Shown here in pieces: positions 42,003 to 51,448 of a stretch of 64,000 nt of DNA; position 1 is the stretch's first letter; every line of letters begins with the position of its first letter. The notes under the pieces were generated by a model. The model was not told the origin of the DNA. It worked only from the letters and a program-made list of their open reading frames with translations, and searched no databases. The position numbers and the translations under genes are program-made. The stretch lies in assembly GCF_005876835.1 (NCBI RefSeq), contig NZ_PPSW01000034.1:17998-81997 (forward strand). Direction: 5' to 3'. Source of the stretch: Pseudoalteromonas phenolica (lineage in GTDB: Bacteria; Pseudomonadota; Gammaproteobacteria; Enterobacterales; Alteromonadaceae).

Positions 42003-42030
42003 AAAAAAGGAGCCAATGGCTCCTTTTTTT
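42003..42030 (+). terminator. Intrinsic terminator of clpX
   Basis: AGGAGCC pairs with GGCTCCT around AAT, preceded by A residues and followed by seven T residues. Confidence 0.9.
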
Positions 42031-42037
42031 ATCAATC

Positions 42038-42067
42038 GGTTGAACTTTATGGGTTTAATCCCCATAT
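42038..42067 (+). promoter_or_regulatory. Sigma-32 (heat-shock) promoter of lon
   Basis: The -35 region GGTTGAAC (42038-42045), a 14-bp spacer and the -10 CCCCATAT (42060-42067) match the RpoH consensus (CTTGAAA, 13-15 bp, CCCCATNT). It lies 40 nt before the lon start codon. Confidence 0.8.
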
Positions 42068-42107
42068 TGCCATTATTAACGAATAACCAAAATGCGAAGA
42101 GAAAATA

Positions 42108-44477
42108 ATGACACTTGAGAGAACTGATCGAGTCGAAATTCCTGTGTTGGCCCTACGCGACGTTGTTGTGTATCCGCATATGGTGATCCCGCTATTTGTT
42201 GGTCGTGAAAAATCGATCAGATGTCTTGAAGCGGCGATGGAAAAAGACAAGCAAATTTTTCTAGCCGCGCAGATGGATGCTGCGGTTGATGATCCTTCAA
42301 CAGATGAAATTTATACAACAGGTACAATTGCGACTGTATTACAGTTATTAAAATTACCGGATGGCACAGTAAAGGTGCTAGTAGAAGGTACGCAAAGAGC
42401 CCGTATCGAATCATTCATTGAAACCGATGAATATTTTTCTGCGACTGCGCAATTTGTTGCTTCACAAGATATTGACGAGCAAGAGCAAGATATTTTCGTG
42501 CGCAGTGCAATTAGTCAATTTGAAGGCTATGTAAAGCTTAATAAGAAGATCCCACCAGAAGTTTTATCATCAGTATCTGGTATTGATGAAGCTGCTCGAC
42601 TAGCTGATACAATGGCTGCACATATGCCTATTAAGGTGCCTGAAAAGCAGAAGGTACTTGAACTTGAAAGCGTAACAGAGCGCTTAGAGTACTTAATGGC
42701 TTTAATGGAAGGTGAGATTGACCTACTACAAGTAGAGAAAAAAATCCGCTCTCGCGTTAAAAAGCAGATGGAAAAGTCACAGCGTGAGTACTATCTGAAT
42801 GAACAAATGAAAGCGATTCAAAAAGAGTTAGGTGAGCTAGATGATGTACCTGATGAATTTGAAGCATTGAAAAAGCGTATTAGCGAAGCACAAATGCCTA
42901 AAGAGGCAGAAGAAAAAGCCACAGCTGAACTGAACAAGTTAAAAATGATGTCGCCAATGTCTGCAGAAGCGACAGTCGTGCGTTCGTACATTGATACCAT
43001 GATCAATGTACCTTGGAAGAAACGTTCTAAGGTAAAGAAAGATTTAGCTGGCGCTGAAAAAATCTTAAATGCTGATCACTACGGCCTAGAGAAAGTAAAA
43101 GAACGTATTATTGAATACCTAGCAGTTCAACAACGTACCAACAAACTAAAAGGTCCAATCCTGTGTTTAGTGGGTCCTCCTGGCGTTGGTAAAACCAGTT
43201 TAGGCCAGTCAATTGCACGTTCAACGGGTCGTAAGTATGTGCGTATGGCACTGGGTGGCGTTCGTGATGAAGCTGAGATCCGCGGTCACCGTAGAACTTA
43301 CATTGGTTCAATGCCGGGTAAGCTTATTCAGAGTATGAGTAAAGTTGGGGTGAAAAACCCATTATTCTTGCTGGATGAAATCGATAAAATGTCATCAGAC
43401 ATGCGTGGTGACCCAGCTTCTGCATTATTAGAAGTATTAGATCCAGAACAAAACAGCACCTTTGCAGATCATTATTTAGAAGTCGATTACGACTTATCAG
43501 ATGTGATGTTCGTTGCGACGTCTAACAGCTTCAATATTCCAGGTCCTCTTCTTGACCGTATGGAAGTGATCCGCCTATCTGGTTATACAGAAGATGAAAA
43601 GCTGAATATTTCTAAGCAGCACCTTATTCCAAAGCAGATTAAGCGTAATGGTTTGAAAGAAGGTGAGGTTGAAATCGAAGATAGCGCTATCATAGGTATT
43701 ATTCGTTATTACACGCGTGAAGCGGGTGTTCGTAGCCTAGAACGTGAGATCTCAAAGCTTTGTCGTAAAGCGGTTAAAGACATCTTATTAAACAAAGACA
43801 ACAAGCAAATTGTTATTAATGGTGACAACTTAGAGTCTTATTTAGGTGTACATCGCCACGACTTTGGTAAAGCAGAAGACGGTGACAGAATTGGTCAAGT
43901 GACTGGCTTGGCATGGACTGAAGTCGGTGGTGACTTACTGACTATCGAGTGTGCCTCAATGCCAGGTAAAGGTAAGCTGTCATTTACAGGCTCTTTGGGT
44001 GATGTAATGCAAGAGTCGATTCAGGCAGCTATGACGGTTGTTCGTAGTCGTACTGATAAATTGCGCATTAATGATGACTTCTATGAAAAGCGTGATATTC
44101 ACGTACACGTGCCAGAAGGTGCAACACCTAAAGATGGGCCGAGTGCCGGTATTGCTATGGTGACTGCTTTAGTTTCTAGCCTTACTGGTAACCCAGTTCG
44201 TTCTGATGTGGCGATGACAGGCGAGATCACTTTACGTGGTGAAGTACTGCCTATCGGTGGTTTAAAAGAGAAATTACTGGCAGCGCACCGTGGTGGTATT
44301 AAAACCGTTGTTATTCCTAAAGTGAATGAAAGAGACTTGAAAGAAATTCCTCAGAATGTGCTAGAAGGCTTAGAAATTCACCCTGTTTCTTGGATTGATG
44401 AGGTGTTATCACTGGCTTTAGCTGAACCAATCGAGTCATTTTCTGTTGAAACTCAGAAAAAAGTCGAAAATAGCTAA
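42108..44477 (+). CDS. lon: Lon ATP-dependent protease
   Basis: Lon degrades misfolded and specific regulatory proteins. The 789-residue protein has the N-terminal substrate domain, AAA+ domain (Walker A GPPGVGKT near 354-361, Walker B FLLDEIDKM) and C-terminal peptidase with Ser679 (PKDGPSAGIAM) and Lys722 (GGLKEKLLA), the same numbering as in E. coli. Preceded by a sigma-32 promoter, followed by hupB. Confidence 0.97.
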   Translation: MTLERTDRVEIPVLALRDVVVYPHMVIPLFVGREKSIRCLEAAMEKDKQIFLAAQMDAAVDDPSTDEIYTTGTIATVLQLLKLPDGTVKVLVEGTQRARIESFIETDEYFSATAQFVASQDIDEQEQDIFVRSAISQFEGYVKLNKKIPPEVLSSVSGIDEAARLADTMAAHMPIKVPEKQKVLELESVTERLEYLMALMEGEIDLLQVEKKIRSRVKKQMEKSQREYYLNEQMKAIQKELGELDDVPDEFEALKKRISEAQMPKEAEEKATAELNKLKMMSPMSAEATVVRSYIDTMINVPWKKRSKVKKDLAGAEKILNADHYGLEKVKERIIEYLAVQQRTNKLKGPILCLVGPPGVGKTSLGQSIARSTGRKYVRMALGGVRDEAEIRGHRRTYIGSMPGKLIQSMSKVGVKNPLFLLDEIDKMSSDMRGDPASALLEVLDPEQNSTFADHYLEVDYDLSDVMFVATSNSFNIPGPLLDRMEVIRLSGYTEDEKLNISKQHLIPKQIKRNGLKEGEVEIEDSAIIGIIRYYTREAGVRSLEREISKLCRKAVKDILLNKDNKQIVINGDNLESYLGVHRHDFGKAEDGDRIGQVTGLAWTEVGGDLLTIECASMPGKGKLSFTGSLGDVMQESIQAAMTVVRSRTDKLRINDDFYEKRDIHVHVPEGATPKDGPSAGIAMVTALVSSLTGNPVRSDVAMTGEITLRGEVLPIGGLKEKLLAAHRGGIKTVVIPKVNERDLKEIPQNVLEGLEIHPVSWIDEVLSLALAEPIESFSVETQKKVENS

Positions 44478-44677
44478 AAAAGTGCTGTAAAGGGCTTTTC
44501 AAATCACATTGGTGTGATAAGTTAGGCTCTGATTCAAGCCTAGGCCTTATGTGGCTTAGGCTTACAAAGATTTTTAAGAATTAGAAAGTAGTTTACTTTC
44601 TAGTAGTAATAACAAAAAGTGGTAGTTATCAAAAAATGCTCTCGCTTTTGATAATAACAATGTAAGAGGATGATATT

Positions 44678-44950
44678 GTGAATAAATCTCAATTAATCGA
44701 TCAAATCGCAGCTGATGCTGACATCTCTAAAGCAGCGGCAGGTCGTGCGCTAGATTCATTCATCGAGTCAGTTACTGGTGCGTTAAAAGATGGCGATTCT
44801 GTAGCATTAGTTGGTTTCGGTACTTTTTCTGTACGTGAGCGTGCTGCACGTTCAGGCCGTAACCCACAGACTGGTGAAACTATCCAAATCGCAGCTGCTA
44901 ACATTCCTTCTTTCAAAGCGGGTAAAGCACTGAAAGACGCAGTAAACTAA
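44678..44950 (+). CDS. hupB: HU DNA-binding protein, beta-type
   Basis: This 90-residue histone-like protein has the HU fold and the signature GFGTFSVRERAARSGRNPQTG, the DNA-embracing arm with the intercalating Pro. It starts at a GTG preceded by AGAGGA. Its place between lon and ppiD is the conserved hupB locus. Confidence 0.95.
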   Translation: MNKSQLIDQIAADADISKAAAGRALDSFIESVTGALKDGDSVALVGFGTFSVRERAARSGRNPQTGETIQIAAANIPSFKAGKALKDAVN

Positions 44951-45020
44951 TTAAATTAGTGACGAGGCTTTACACTGATTCACGTTTAAAACGTTAAGTC
45001 AGTCTCGTGTAGCTTCAAGT

Positions 45021-45052
45021 AAAAAAGCGTATCTGTTAAGATACGCTTTTTT
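45021..45052 (+). terminator. Intrinsic terminator of hupB
   Basis: A 14-bp stem (core AGCGTATCT/AGATACGCT) with loop GTTA and a T tail. Confidence 0.9.
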
Positions 45053-45109
45053 TACAATAGCTAAAAATCAAAGCGCGTGCGTGCTTTGGCTTAGATAAGA
45101 GAAACAACA

Positions 45110-47020
45110 ATGCTAGAAAAGATCAGAGAAGGCTCACAGGGCCTTGCAGCCAAAATTATCCTTGGCTTAGTTATCCTGTCTTTTGCGTTAGCAGGGATAG
45201 GTGGTTACCTAGGTCAAACCACAGAGCAACCTGTCGCAGAAGTTAATGGGGTTCAAATTAGTCAAACTGAGTTCTCACGTGCTTTTGAAAATGAGCGTGC
45301 GCGTCTTGAACAACAGTTTGGTGAATACTTTGCGCAAATCGCAGCTGACCCAAATTATATGGCGCAGATCCGCAATGGCGTGATTGATCGTTTGGTACAA
45401 CAAGAATTACAAAACCAACTTGCACTTCAGTTAGGTCTACGTGTTAGTGACGAGCAAGTGAAGCAGGCGATTGTTGAAATGCCTTACTTCCAAGTTGCAG
45501 GTCAGTTTAACAATGACGCTTATCTTCGTGCGATCCGTCAGATGAACTTCCAACCAGACACATTCAGAGAGTTCCTACGTGAAGAAATGACACGTACGCA
45601 ACTGGTCTCTGCCGTTGCAGGCTCTGATTTTGTGTTACCTGGTGAATTACAGCAAACAGCTGCTCTGCAACAACAAACACGAAATATCGACTATGTTGTT
45701 CTGACAAAAGAGAAAATGAAGTCTCAAGTGTCAGTATCTGACGAAGAAGTGAATGATTATTATCAGCTTAATCAGCAACAATTTATGGCGCCAGAGCAAG
45801 TTGCTGTTCAGTATCTAGAATTAAAAGCCGACGATATTGCTTTAGATACGCCAGTGACTGATGAAGATGTACGCGCTTACTATGAAGAAAGTAAGTCGCA
45901 GTATTTAGAAGAAGAAAAGCGTCGAGTTGCGCACATTCTTATCGATAACAGCGAAGATGATGCTGCAGCAGAAGAAAAAGCTAGCGCTATCTTAGCTGAG
46001 CTAAAAGCGGGCGCAGACTTTGCTACCTTAGCTGAAGAAAAATCTGATGACATCGTCAGTGCTGAACTTGGCGGTGACCTTGATTGGATTGAGCGTGATG
46101 TAATGGAACCTGCGTTTGAAGACGCTGCATTTGCACTAACAAACATCGGTGACTTTACTGACGTTGTTGCAACTGAGTTTGGTTATCACATTATTAAATT
46201 GACAGATTTACAAGCGCAAGTTGAGAAACCATTTGAGGAAGTTGCCGCTGAACTAAGAGCTGAACTTGAAAAGAACGCAAAACTTGATCTTTTCTACCAA
46301 AAGCAAACAGAAGTGGCAGAGCTTGCGTTCGAAGTTGCTGATACTTTAGAAGATGCATCACTTGCTGCAGGTGTTGAGTTGAAAACAACTGAACTTGTTA
46401 GTCGTATGATGTTACCTGCACCTTTAAATTCACCAGCTGTTTCAACAACTATCTTTACACCAGAGTTGCTTGAAGACAAAGTGAACTCTGAAGTGTTAGA
46501 AGTGGCACCAGAGCATTTTGTGGTTGTGCGTGTGACAGAGCATGTTGCTGCAGCAACTAAGCTGCTTGAAGCAGTAAAAGAACAAATTGTATCGACTTTA
46601 ACAAACGAAAAAGCATCATCGTTACTTGCTGAATATTCAGAAAACCTATTTACTGAATTTAAAGCAGGCAAAGCGTTACAAGAGATTGCGACAGCAGAAA
46701 CAACTGAGGTTAGCACTGAGGCAGCGCTGCAACGTCAATCTTACTCTGTTGCGCCTGCGATTGTGAAAGAGGTATTTGCTTTACCTCATCCATCGGAAAA
46801 CGGCAAAGTTGAAAGCTTAGTCACGTTAAATAACGGTGATGTAGCACTTGTTCAATTGAACTCAGTTACAACCCCTGAAATTACGGCTGAACTAGATGCG
46901 CAACAAAAGCAGGGCATTACCATGTCAGCGATAAATAAAAACTACTTAGCGTTTGTTTCTGCTCTTGAGTCGAAAGCAGAAGTAGTACGCCCAACTGTAC
47001 AAGTTACTGAAGAAAATTAA
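45110..47020 (+). CDS. ppiD: PpiD, periplasmic folding chaperone (SurA_N/parvulin)
   Basis: PpiD is anchored in the inner membrane by an N-terminal helix (about 16-34, IILGLVILSFALAGIGGYLG) and helps proteins emerging from the Sec translocon. The 636-residue protein has a SurA_N-like chaperone region, then a parvulin domain (about 265-362, starting RRVAHILIDNSEDD and ending FGYHIIKL). The E. coli domain is inactive as an isomerase; I cannot tell here. Last gene of the clp-lon-hupB block, with its own terminator. Confidence 0.95.
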   Translation: MLEKIREGSQGLAAKIILGLVILSFALAGIGGYLGQTTEQPVAEVNGVQISQTEFSRAFENERARLEQQFGEYFAQIAADPNYMAQIRNGVIDRLVQQELQNQLALQLGLRVSDEQVKQAIVEMPYFQVAGQFNNDAYLRAIRQMNFQPDTFREFLREEMTRTQLVSAVAGSDFVLPGELQQTAALQQQTRNIDYVVLTKEKMKSQVSVSDEEVNDYYQLNQQQFMAPEQVAVQYLELKADDIALDTPVTDEDVRAYYEESKSQYLEEEKRRVAHILIDNSEDDAAAEEKASAILAELKAGADFATLAEEKSDDIVSAELGGDLDWIERDVMEPAFEDAAFALTNIGDFTDVVATEFGYHIIKLTDLQAQVEKPFEEVAAELRAELEKNAKLDLFYQKQTEVAELAFEVADTLEDASLAAGVELKTTELVSRMMLPAPLNSPAVSTTIFTPELLEDKVNSEVLEVAPEHFVVVRVTEHVAAATKLLEAVKEQIVSTLTNEKASSLLAEYSENLFTEFKAGKALQEIATAETTEVSTEAALQRQSYSVAPAIVKEVFALPHPSENGKVESLVTLNNGDVALVQLNSVTTPEITAELDAQQKQGITMSAINKNYLAFVSALESKAEVVRPTVQVTEEN

Positions 47021-47040
47021 AGTAAATTTTTTATAAACTA

Positions 47041-47063
47041 AAAAGCGCCTTTATGGCGCTTTT
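47041..47063 (+). terminator. Intrinsic terminator of ppiD
   Basis: AAAAGCGCC pairs with GGCGCTTTT around TTTAT, followed by a T run. Confidence 0.9.
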
Positions 47064-47191
47064 TTTATTTTAATTTACAAAACAATAGCAAGTTTGCCGG
47101 GTTTTTGTACGCTCTATTATTGACATAAATCCCCATTGCTCTATGGTTAGAGTAATATCTACAAACAATAAAAACTCAGGGAGCTGGGAAC

Positions 47192-47740
47192 ATGGCAATC
47201 GAAATCAACTTTGAACTATCAGATGCAGATTTAGCGCATTTTAAGAGCATGATGGACAAAGTTATCAGCAAAACTTCACACTATTCAGAAAGCGAAATCT
47301 TAACCAAAGCGCAACAGCTAGTTGATGAGATGGAAAAGAGTGAACTGCCAGAATTTGTTCGCACAAGAATGGCGTCTTTGGCGACGTTAATTGATGCAGT
47401 TCAAGATACAGAATGGCAGATCCCAGAAGAAGAAAGAAAAGACATTATCGCTTCACTAGCATACTTCAGCGAGCCTGAAGATGTAGTACCTGATCATATT
47501 CCTGGCCTAGGTTATATCGATGATGCGATTATGATTGAACTTGTTTTACAAGATATGTCTCTAGATCTTAAAGCATATTCAGAATTCTGTAGCTTCAGAG
47601 CGACTGAGGAGTCTCGCCGAGGTGAAGATGCAAAAGTTGACCGTGAGAGCTGGTTGGCTGGTACGCGTGCTCAGATCCGCTCTAACATGCGCCGACAACG
47701 CCAAGGCCGTAAATCTCGCCTATTTTCTCGCATCATGTAA
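47192..47740 (+). CDS. YkvA family protein (DUF1232)
   Basis: This 182-residue protein has a central DUF1232 motif (DVVPDHIPGLGYIDDAIMIELV), which replaces the more usual DLIPDFIPVLG with His. Long helical flanks and a very basic C-terminus (RSNMRRQRQGRKSRLFSRIM) suggest membrane or nucleic-acid contact. The family function is unknown. Transcribed alone, convergent with sapF. Confidence 0.82.
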   Translation: MAIEINFELSDADLAHFKSMMDKVISKTSHYSESEILTKAQQLVDEMEKSELPEFVRTRMASLATLIDAVQDTEWQIPEEERKDIIASLAYFSEPEDVVPDHIPGLGYIDDAIMIELVLQDMSLDLKAYSEFCSFRATEESRRGEDAKVDRESWLAGTRAQIRSNMRRQRQGRKSRLFSRIM

Positions 47741-47775
47741 TTCTGTTTACTTAATAACAGACATAAATTTCAAAA

Positions 47776-47802
47776 AAGGCTGCTTACACGTTAAGCAGCC
47801 TT
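47776..47802. terminator. Bidirectional terminator overlapping the sapF stop
   Basis: AAGGCTGCTTA (47776-47786) pairs with TAAGCAGCCTT (47792-47802), with A and T runs outside. The sapF stop codon (47786-47784) is inside the left arm. Confidence 0.88.
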
Positions 47803-48545
47803 TTCATTACCTTAGATTTCGGCTGAGCAAATACCTGTGCGGTTTTCCCATATTCAACCACCTTGCCTTTGTTAAGTACCAATAAGCTATCACTCATATG
47901 TTTGACTAAGCTTAAATGATGTGTGATCAAAACATAGCTCAAGCCAGTTTCTTTCTGTAATGCTAACAAGAGGTTGACTGTTTGCGCCCTAACAGATGGG
48001 TCAAGCGACGATAAGGCTTCATCGAGTACCAATACCTTAGGATCTAAAATAAGTGCTCTAGCGAGCGCGACACGCTGTAATTGCCCCCCACTAAACATGT
48101 GCGGATAGTAATGGTAATGTTCCTCAAGCAAACCAACCCGAATTAAAACATGGGCAATTTTTTTATCTCGTTGTTTGTGAGTTAACTCTGTGTTGTAACT
48201 CAAGCAGTCATCGAGTATCTCACCTATTGTGAGACCAGGGTTGAGAGAGCGAGTAGGATCTTGGAAAATCATACGAATATGACGACAGTGATCTTGCCTA
48301 ACGCCATCGTCTTCAATGGTTGTCCCATTAAGTAAAATTTGCCCTGTTTCGGCTTGCTCTGCACCGGCTAATAGTTTTGCCAAAGTGCTTTTACCTGCGC
48401 CAGTTTCACCTATAACGGCGATGGTTTCACCTTTACCTAAGCAAAAGGATATATCGGTCAATACAGGTATGTTTTTTCTTTTTAATAAACCGACTCTAAC
48501 GTGATAGGTCTTGTGCAGAGACTGAACTTTTAAGATGGGTTGCAT
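47784..48545 (-). CDS. sapF: SapF, ABC transporter ATP-binding protein
   Basis: This 253-residue ATPase of the Sap/Dpp-type importer has Walker A GETGAGKST, the signature SGGQLQRVALARAL and Walker B LVLDEAL, then the switch His in LITHH. It overlaps the sapD gene by 16 nt. Sap importers take up antimicrobial peptides, heme, polyamines or peptides in different bacteria; the substrate here is not readable. Confidence 0.9.
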   Translation of the reverse strand: MQPILKVQSLHKTYHVRVGLLKRKNIPVLTDISFCLGKGETIAVIGETGAGKSTLAKLLAGAEQAETGQILLNGTTIEDDGVRQDHCRHIRMIFQDPTRSLNPGLTIGEILDDCLSYNTELTHKQRDKKIAHVLIRVGLLEEHYHYYPHMFSGGQLQRVALARALILDPKVLVLDEALSSLDPSVRAQTVNLLLALQKETGLSYVLITHHLSLVKHMSDSLLVLNKGKVVEYGKTAQVFAQPKSKVMKRLLNV

Positions 48546-49537
48546 TTTTTATCTTCCTTTAATAAAGGGAAGTGGCAAGCAAAAGTATGACCATGAGATT
48601 TTTTTTGCTTAGGGGTAACCACACACTGCTTTTGCGCTTGTGGACACCTTGGCCCTAAGCGGCAGCCTATGGGTAAGTGCTGTAAAGGTGGAATGGTGCC
48701 TTTAAGCGCATAAAAACTCTCTTTATGGGCAAGGCCCTGTGCGTAATCAGGCAAACTTTTTACTAAGGCTTGCGTATAAGGGTGTAGCGGGGCATTAAAT
48801 ACCTTTTCTGTGGGCCCAGCCTCCACCATTTGACCACAGTACAATACATGCATAGCATGTGACCAAGTGGTGATTTCTTCGAGCTCATGAGAAATCATTA
48901 ATACAGACATATTCTTGAGCTGATTAAGACTTTTTAATAGTCTGAAAACTTGTGCTCTTGTGGTGCTTTCAAGTGCCGTAGTTGGTTCATCAGCAATTAA
49001 CAGCTTTGGGTTTCGAGCAATGGCCATGGCTATCATGACTTTTTGGCAGATCCCTTCTGAAAGCTCATGAGGGTAGCTATCAGCAACACGCTTATCGTCT
49101 TTGATCCCCACTTTATGTAGTAGCGCTTTGACGCGTTTTTTTCTTAGTTGTCTGCGCACTAAAAAGTTACCACTTAACGACTCTTCAGGGATTGACTCTG
49201 AGACTTGTTCAAATATTTTTGCAGTTGGGTCAAGGCTTCTACTCGGCTCTTGATAGATCATCGCAATATCTTGGCTGACTAGTTTTCGACGTTTTTCCGG
49301 CGGTAAGCGCATTAAGTCGACCCCTTGCCAATGCATCCTATCGGCTGTGACACGCCAGCGTTTATTTAAAACCCCGACAATGGCCTTTGCGATTAAGCTT
49401 TTGCCAGAGCCTGACTCGCCAACCAGCGCATGTACTTCGCCTTCTTTGAGGCTCAAATTCACTTTATCAACAGCACGAATAACGCCATTTTCGGTAGGTA
49501 GCTCTATGGTTAAGTTTTTGATGTCGAGTAAATGCAT
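48530..49537 (-). CDS. sapD: SapD, ABC transporter ATP-binding protein
   Basis: This 335-residue ATPase pairs with SapF. Walker A GESGSGKSL, a signature LSEGICQKVMIAMAIA (altered from LSGGQ), Walker B LLIADEPTTALE and the C-terminal oligopeptide-transporter region with Cys residues (RCPQAQKQC) typical of DppD/OppD. Its ATG coincides with the end of sapC. Confidence 0.92.
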   Translation of the reverse strand: MHLLDIKNLTIELPTENGVIRAVDKVNLSLKEGEVHALVGESGSGKSLIAKAIVGVLNKRWRVTADRMHWQGVDLMRLPPEKRRKLVSQDIAMIYQEPSRSLDPTAKIFEQVSESIPEESLSGNFLVRRQLRKKRVKALLHKVGIKDDKRVADSYPHELSEGICQKVMIAMAIARNPKLLIADEPTTALESTTRAQVFRLLKSLNQLKNMSVLMISHELEEITTWSHAMHVLYCGQMVEAGPTEKVFNAPLHPYTQALVKSLPDYAQGLAHKESFYALKGTIPPLQHLPIGCRLGPRCPQAQKQCVVTPKQKKSHGHTFACHFPLLKEDKKCNPS

Positions 49538-50430
49538 CAGTCAGCCTTACGATCTTTCAATACTTGTCTCAAACCATCACCTACAAGGTTCGTCGATAAA
49601 ACAGCGATAAATAATAGCACACCAGGCAAACCAACAGTCCATGGGGCTAGGTAAATTAGACCGAGGTTTTCAGCCAAAATAGCGCCCCATTCAGTCGTCG
49701 GTGGCTGAGCCCCTAATTTGAGAAAACCCAGCGCTGCAATGTCCAAGATAGCCGTTGAAAGTGCCATGGTGAAAATAACCACAATATGCTCGTAAATATT
49801 AGGAAATACGCCTCGAACCAGTATTTTCCATTTACTGGCGCCATCTAAGCGAAAGGCACTGATGTAATCTTTACTCAGCTCTTCTACCACTAAGTTTCTG
49901 ATTGAATGCACATATTGAGGAAGCAAAGCCAAAATAATCGCCCAAACGGTATTGAGTAAACCTGGGCCCAAGATTGCAATGATGATAATAGCTAACAACA
50001 AAGAGGGAATAGACAAGGTGATGTCGAGCAGGTGATTAAAAAAGCTTGAGCGAATGCCTTTACTCATACCTGCTAGCGAGCCAATAATGACACCTAAAAC
50101 GGTGGTAATTAAAGCTGCAATGATTGATAAACCAAAGGTGAAAGTAGCTCCGTTCATCAGCCTAGACAGAATATCTCGGCCAAGGTCGTCTGTGCCAAGT
50201 ATAAATCTTACATCACCGGCATCATGCCATGAAGGTGGGAGTAAGAGTGCATCAGCATGTTGCTGATTTATGCTGTAAGGTGAAATTAGCGGTGCAAACA
50301 ACGCTAATAAAGTAAGTGCAATAAAAATCCACAAGCCAACAAGCGCAGGGTGGTTAGCCTTGAACTTCTTCCATAAACGAGAAAGGGGCGAGCGGTTCGA
50401 CTCTTCACTAAATAATTTAAATTTTGCCAT
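49537..50430 (-). CDS. sapC: SapC, ABC transporter permease
   Basis: This 297-residue inner-membrane permease has the OppC-type N-terminal helix (LVGLWIFIALTLLALFAPLIS), HADALLLPPSWHD and the LGTDDLGRDILSRLMNGA loop, then five more helices with an EAA-type loop (LVVEELSKDYISAFRLDGAS). Overlaps sapB by 14 nt and abuts sapD. Confidence 0.92.
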   Translation of the reverse strand: MAKFKLFSEESNRSPLSRLWKKFKANHPALVGLWIFIALTLLALFAPLISPYSINQQHADALLLPPSWHDAGDVRFILGTDDLGRDILSRLMNGATFTFGLSIIAALITTVLGVIIGSLAGMSKGIRSSFFNHLLDITLSIPSLLLAIIIIAILGPGLLNTVWAIILALLPQYVHSIRNLVVEELSKDYISAFRLDGASKWKILVRGVFPNIYEHIVVIFTMALSTAILDIAALGFLKLGAQPPTTEWGAILAENLGLIYLAPWTVGLPGVLLFIAVLSTNLVGDGLRQVLKDRKAD

Positions 50431-51448
50431 GCGCTTGATTCCTAGAAATAGGGTTTAACACGGTATGGCTAAATTCAGCAAACATATTGGCGAAAATAAC
50501 AAACATAGACACAGCTAATAAACCACCTTGGATCGCTGGGTAATCTCGTTGATAAATACTTTCAATCAGCCAGCGACCAACACCTGGCCAAGAGAATATC
50601 ACCTCGGTGATCATGGCAAGTGTCAATAAAGTGCTAAACTGCAGACCGATTTGCTTAATCACAGGCAAAAGTGCATTTCTAAGCGCATGATGCAAAATCA
50701 ACTGACGACGGTTTAAGCCTTTAGCGCGAGCAGTTTTAATATAGTTTTGTTCAAGTACATTGAGCATTGAGTCGCGAGTAAATCGAATTAACACTGTTGT
50801 CGGATACATAGCGAGTACAATGGTTGGCAATGCTAAGTGCTTTAATGCATCAATGAATGCAAAGCCACCGTATGGAAAGCCCTGCGCGATAATGTCGACC
50901 AATATAAAGTGGCTATAAGGCTCAATTTCATAAAGTAGGCCAATTCTTCCAGACATGGGGAATAAACCTAACCCCAAGCAAAACACCATAATAAGCAATA
51001 AAGCTAACCAGAATATGGGAATAGAAAAGCCCATTAAGGTGAGTGAGTTAATGACTTTATCAGGCCATCGTTTGTGAAAAACTGCGGCAATGACACCTGC
51101 TGGAATACCGAGCACAATTGCAACAACGAGTGCATAAACACATAGTTCAATCGTTGCAGGAAAGAGCAACAAAATATGTTCAAAAACGGGCTGTCCAGAT
51201 GATAGAGAGTAGCCCCAGTCGCCATCAACGATGCGGCCTAGAAACGCACCATACTGCACAATGATGTTCTCTTCTAACTGGTACTTATCGGCCAATGCTT
51301 GTGACTGCGCATAACTACTATTTACTTGGCCACTGAGATTTGTAAGCACATCACCCGGAAACAAATAGTTCAAAGAAAAAGTAAATGCAGTCAGAGTAAG
51401 CAGCATGAACAGTAAAAGGCTTAGTCGTCTGAATAAATACTCGCGCAT
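50417..51448 (-). CDS. sapB: SapB, ABC transporter permease
   Basis: This 343-residue OppB-type permease has six transmembrane helices, the first in RLSLLLFMLLTLTAFTFSLN. The conserved motif RFTRDSMLNVLEQNYIKTAR near residue 200-220 is the EAA-type loop that couples to the ATPases. Its ATG shares one base with the sapA stop. Confidence 0.92.
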   Translation of the reverse strand: MREYLFRRLSLLLFMLLTLTAFTFSLNYLFPGDVLTNLSGQVNSSYAQSQALADKYQLEENIIVQYGAFLGRIVDGDWGYSLSSGQPVFEHILLLFPATIELCVYALVVAIVLGIPAGVIAAVFHKRWPDKVINSLTLMGFSIPIFWLALLLIMVFCLGLGLFPMSGRIGLLYEIEPYSHFILVDIIAQGFPYGGFAFIDALKHLALPTIVLAMYPTTVLIRFTRDSMLNVLEQNYIKTARAKGLNRRQLILHHALRNALLPVIKQIGLQFSTLLTLAMITEVIFSWPGVGRWLIESIYQRDYPAIQGGLLAVSMFVIFANMFAEFSHTVLNPISRNQAHGKI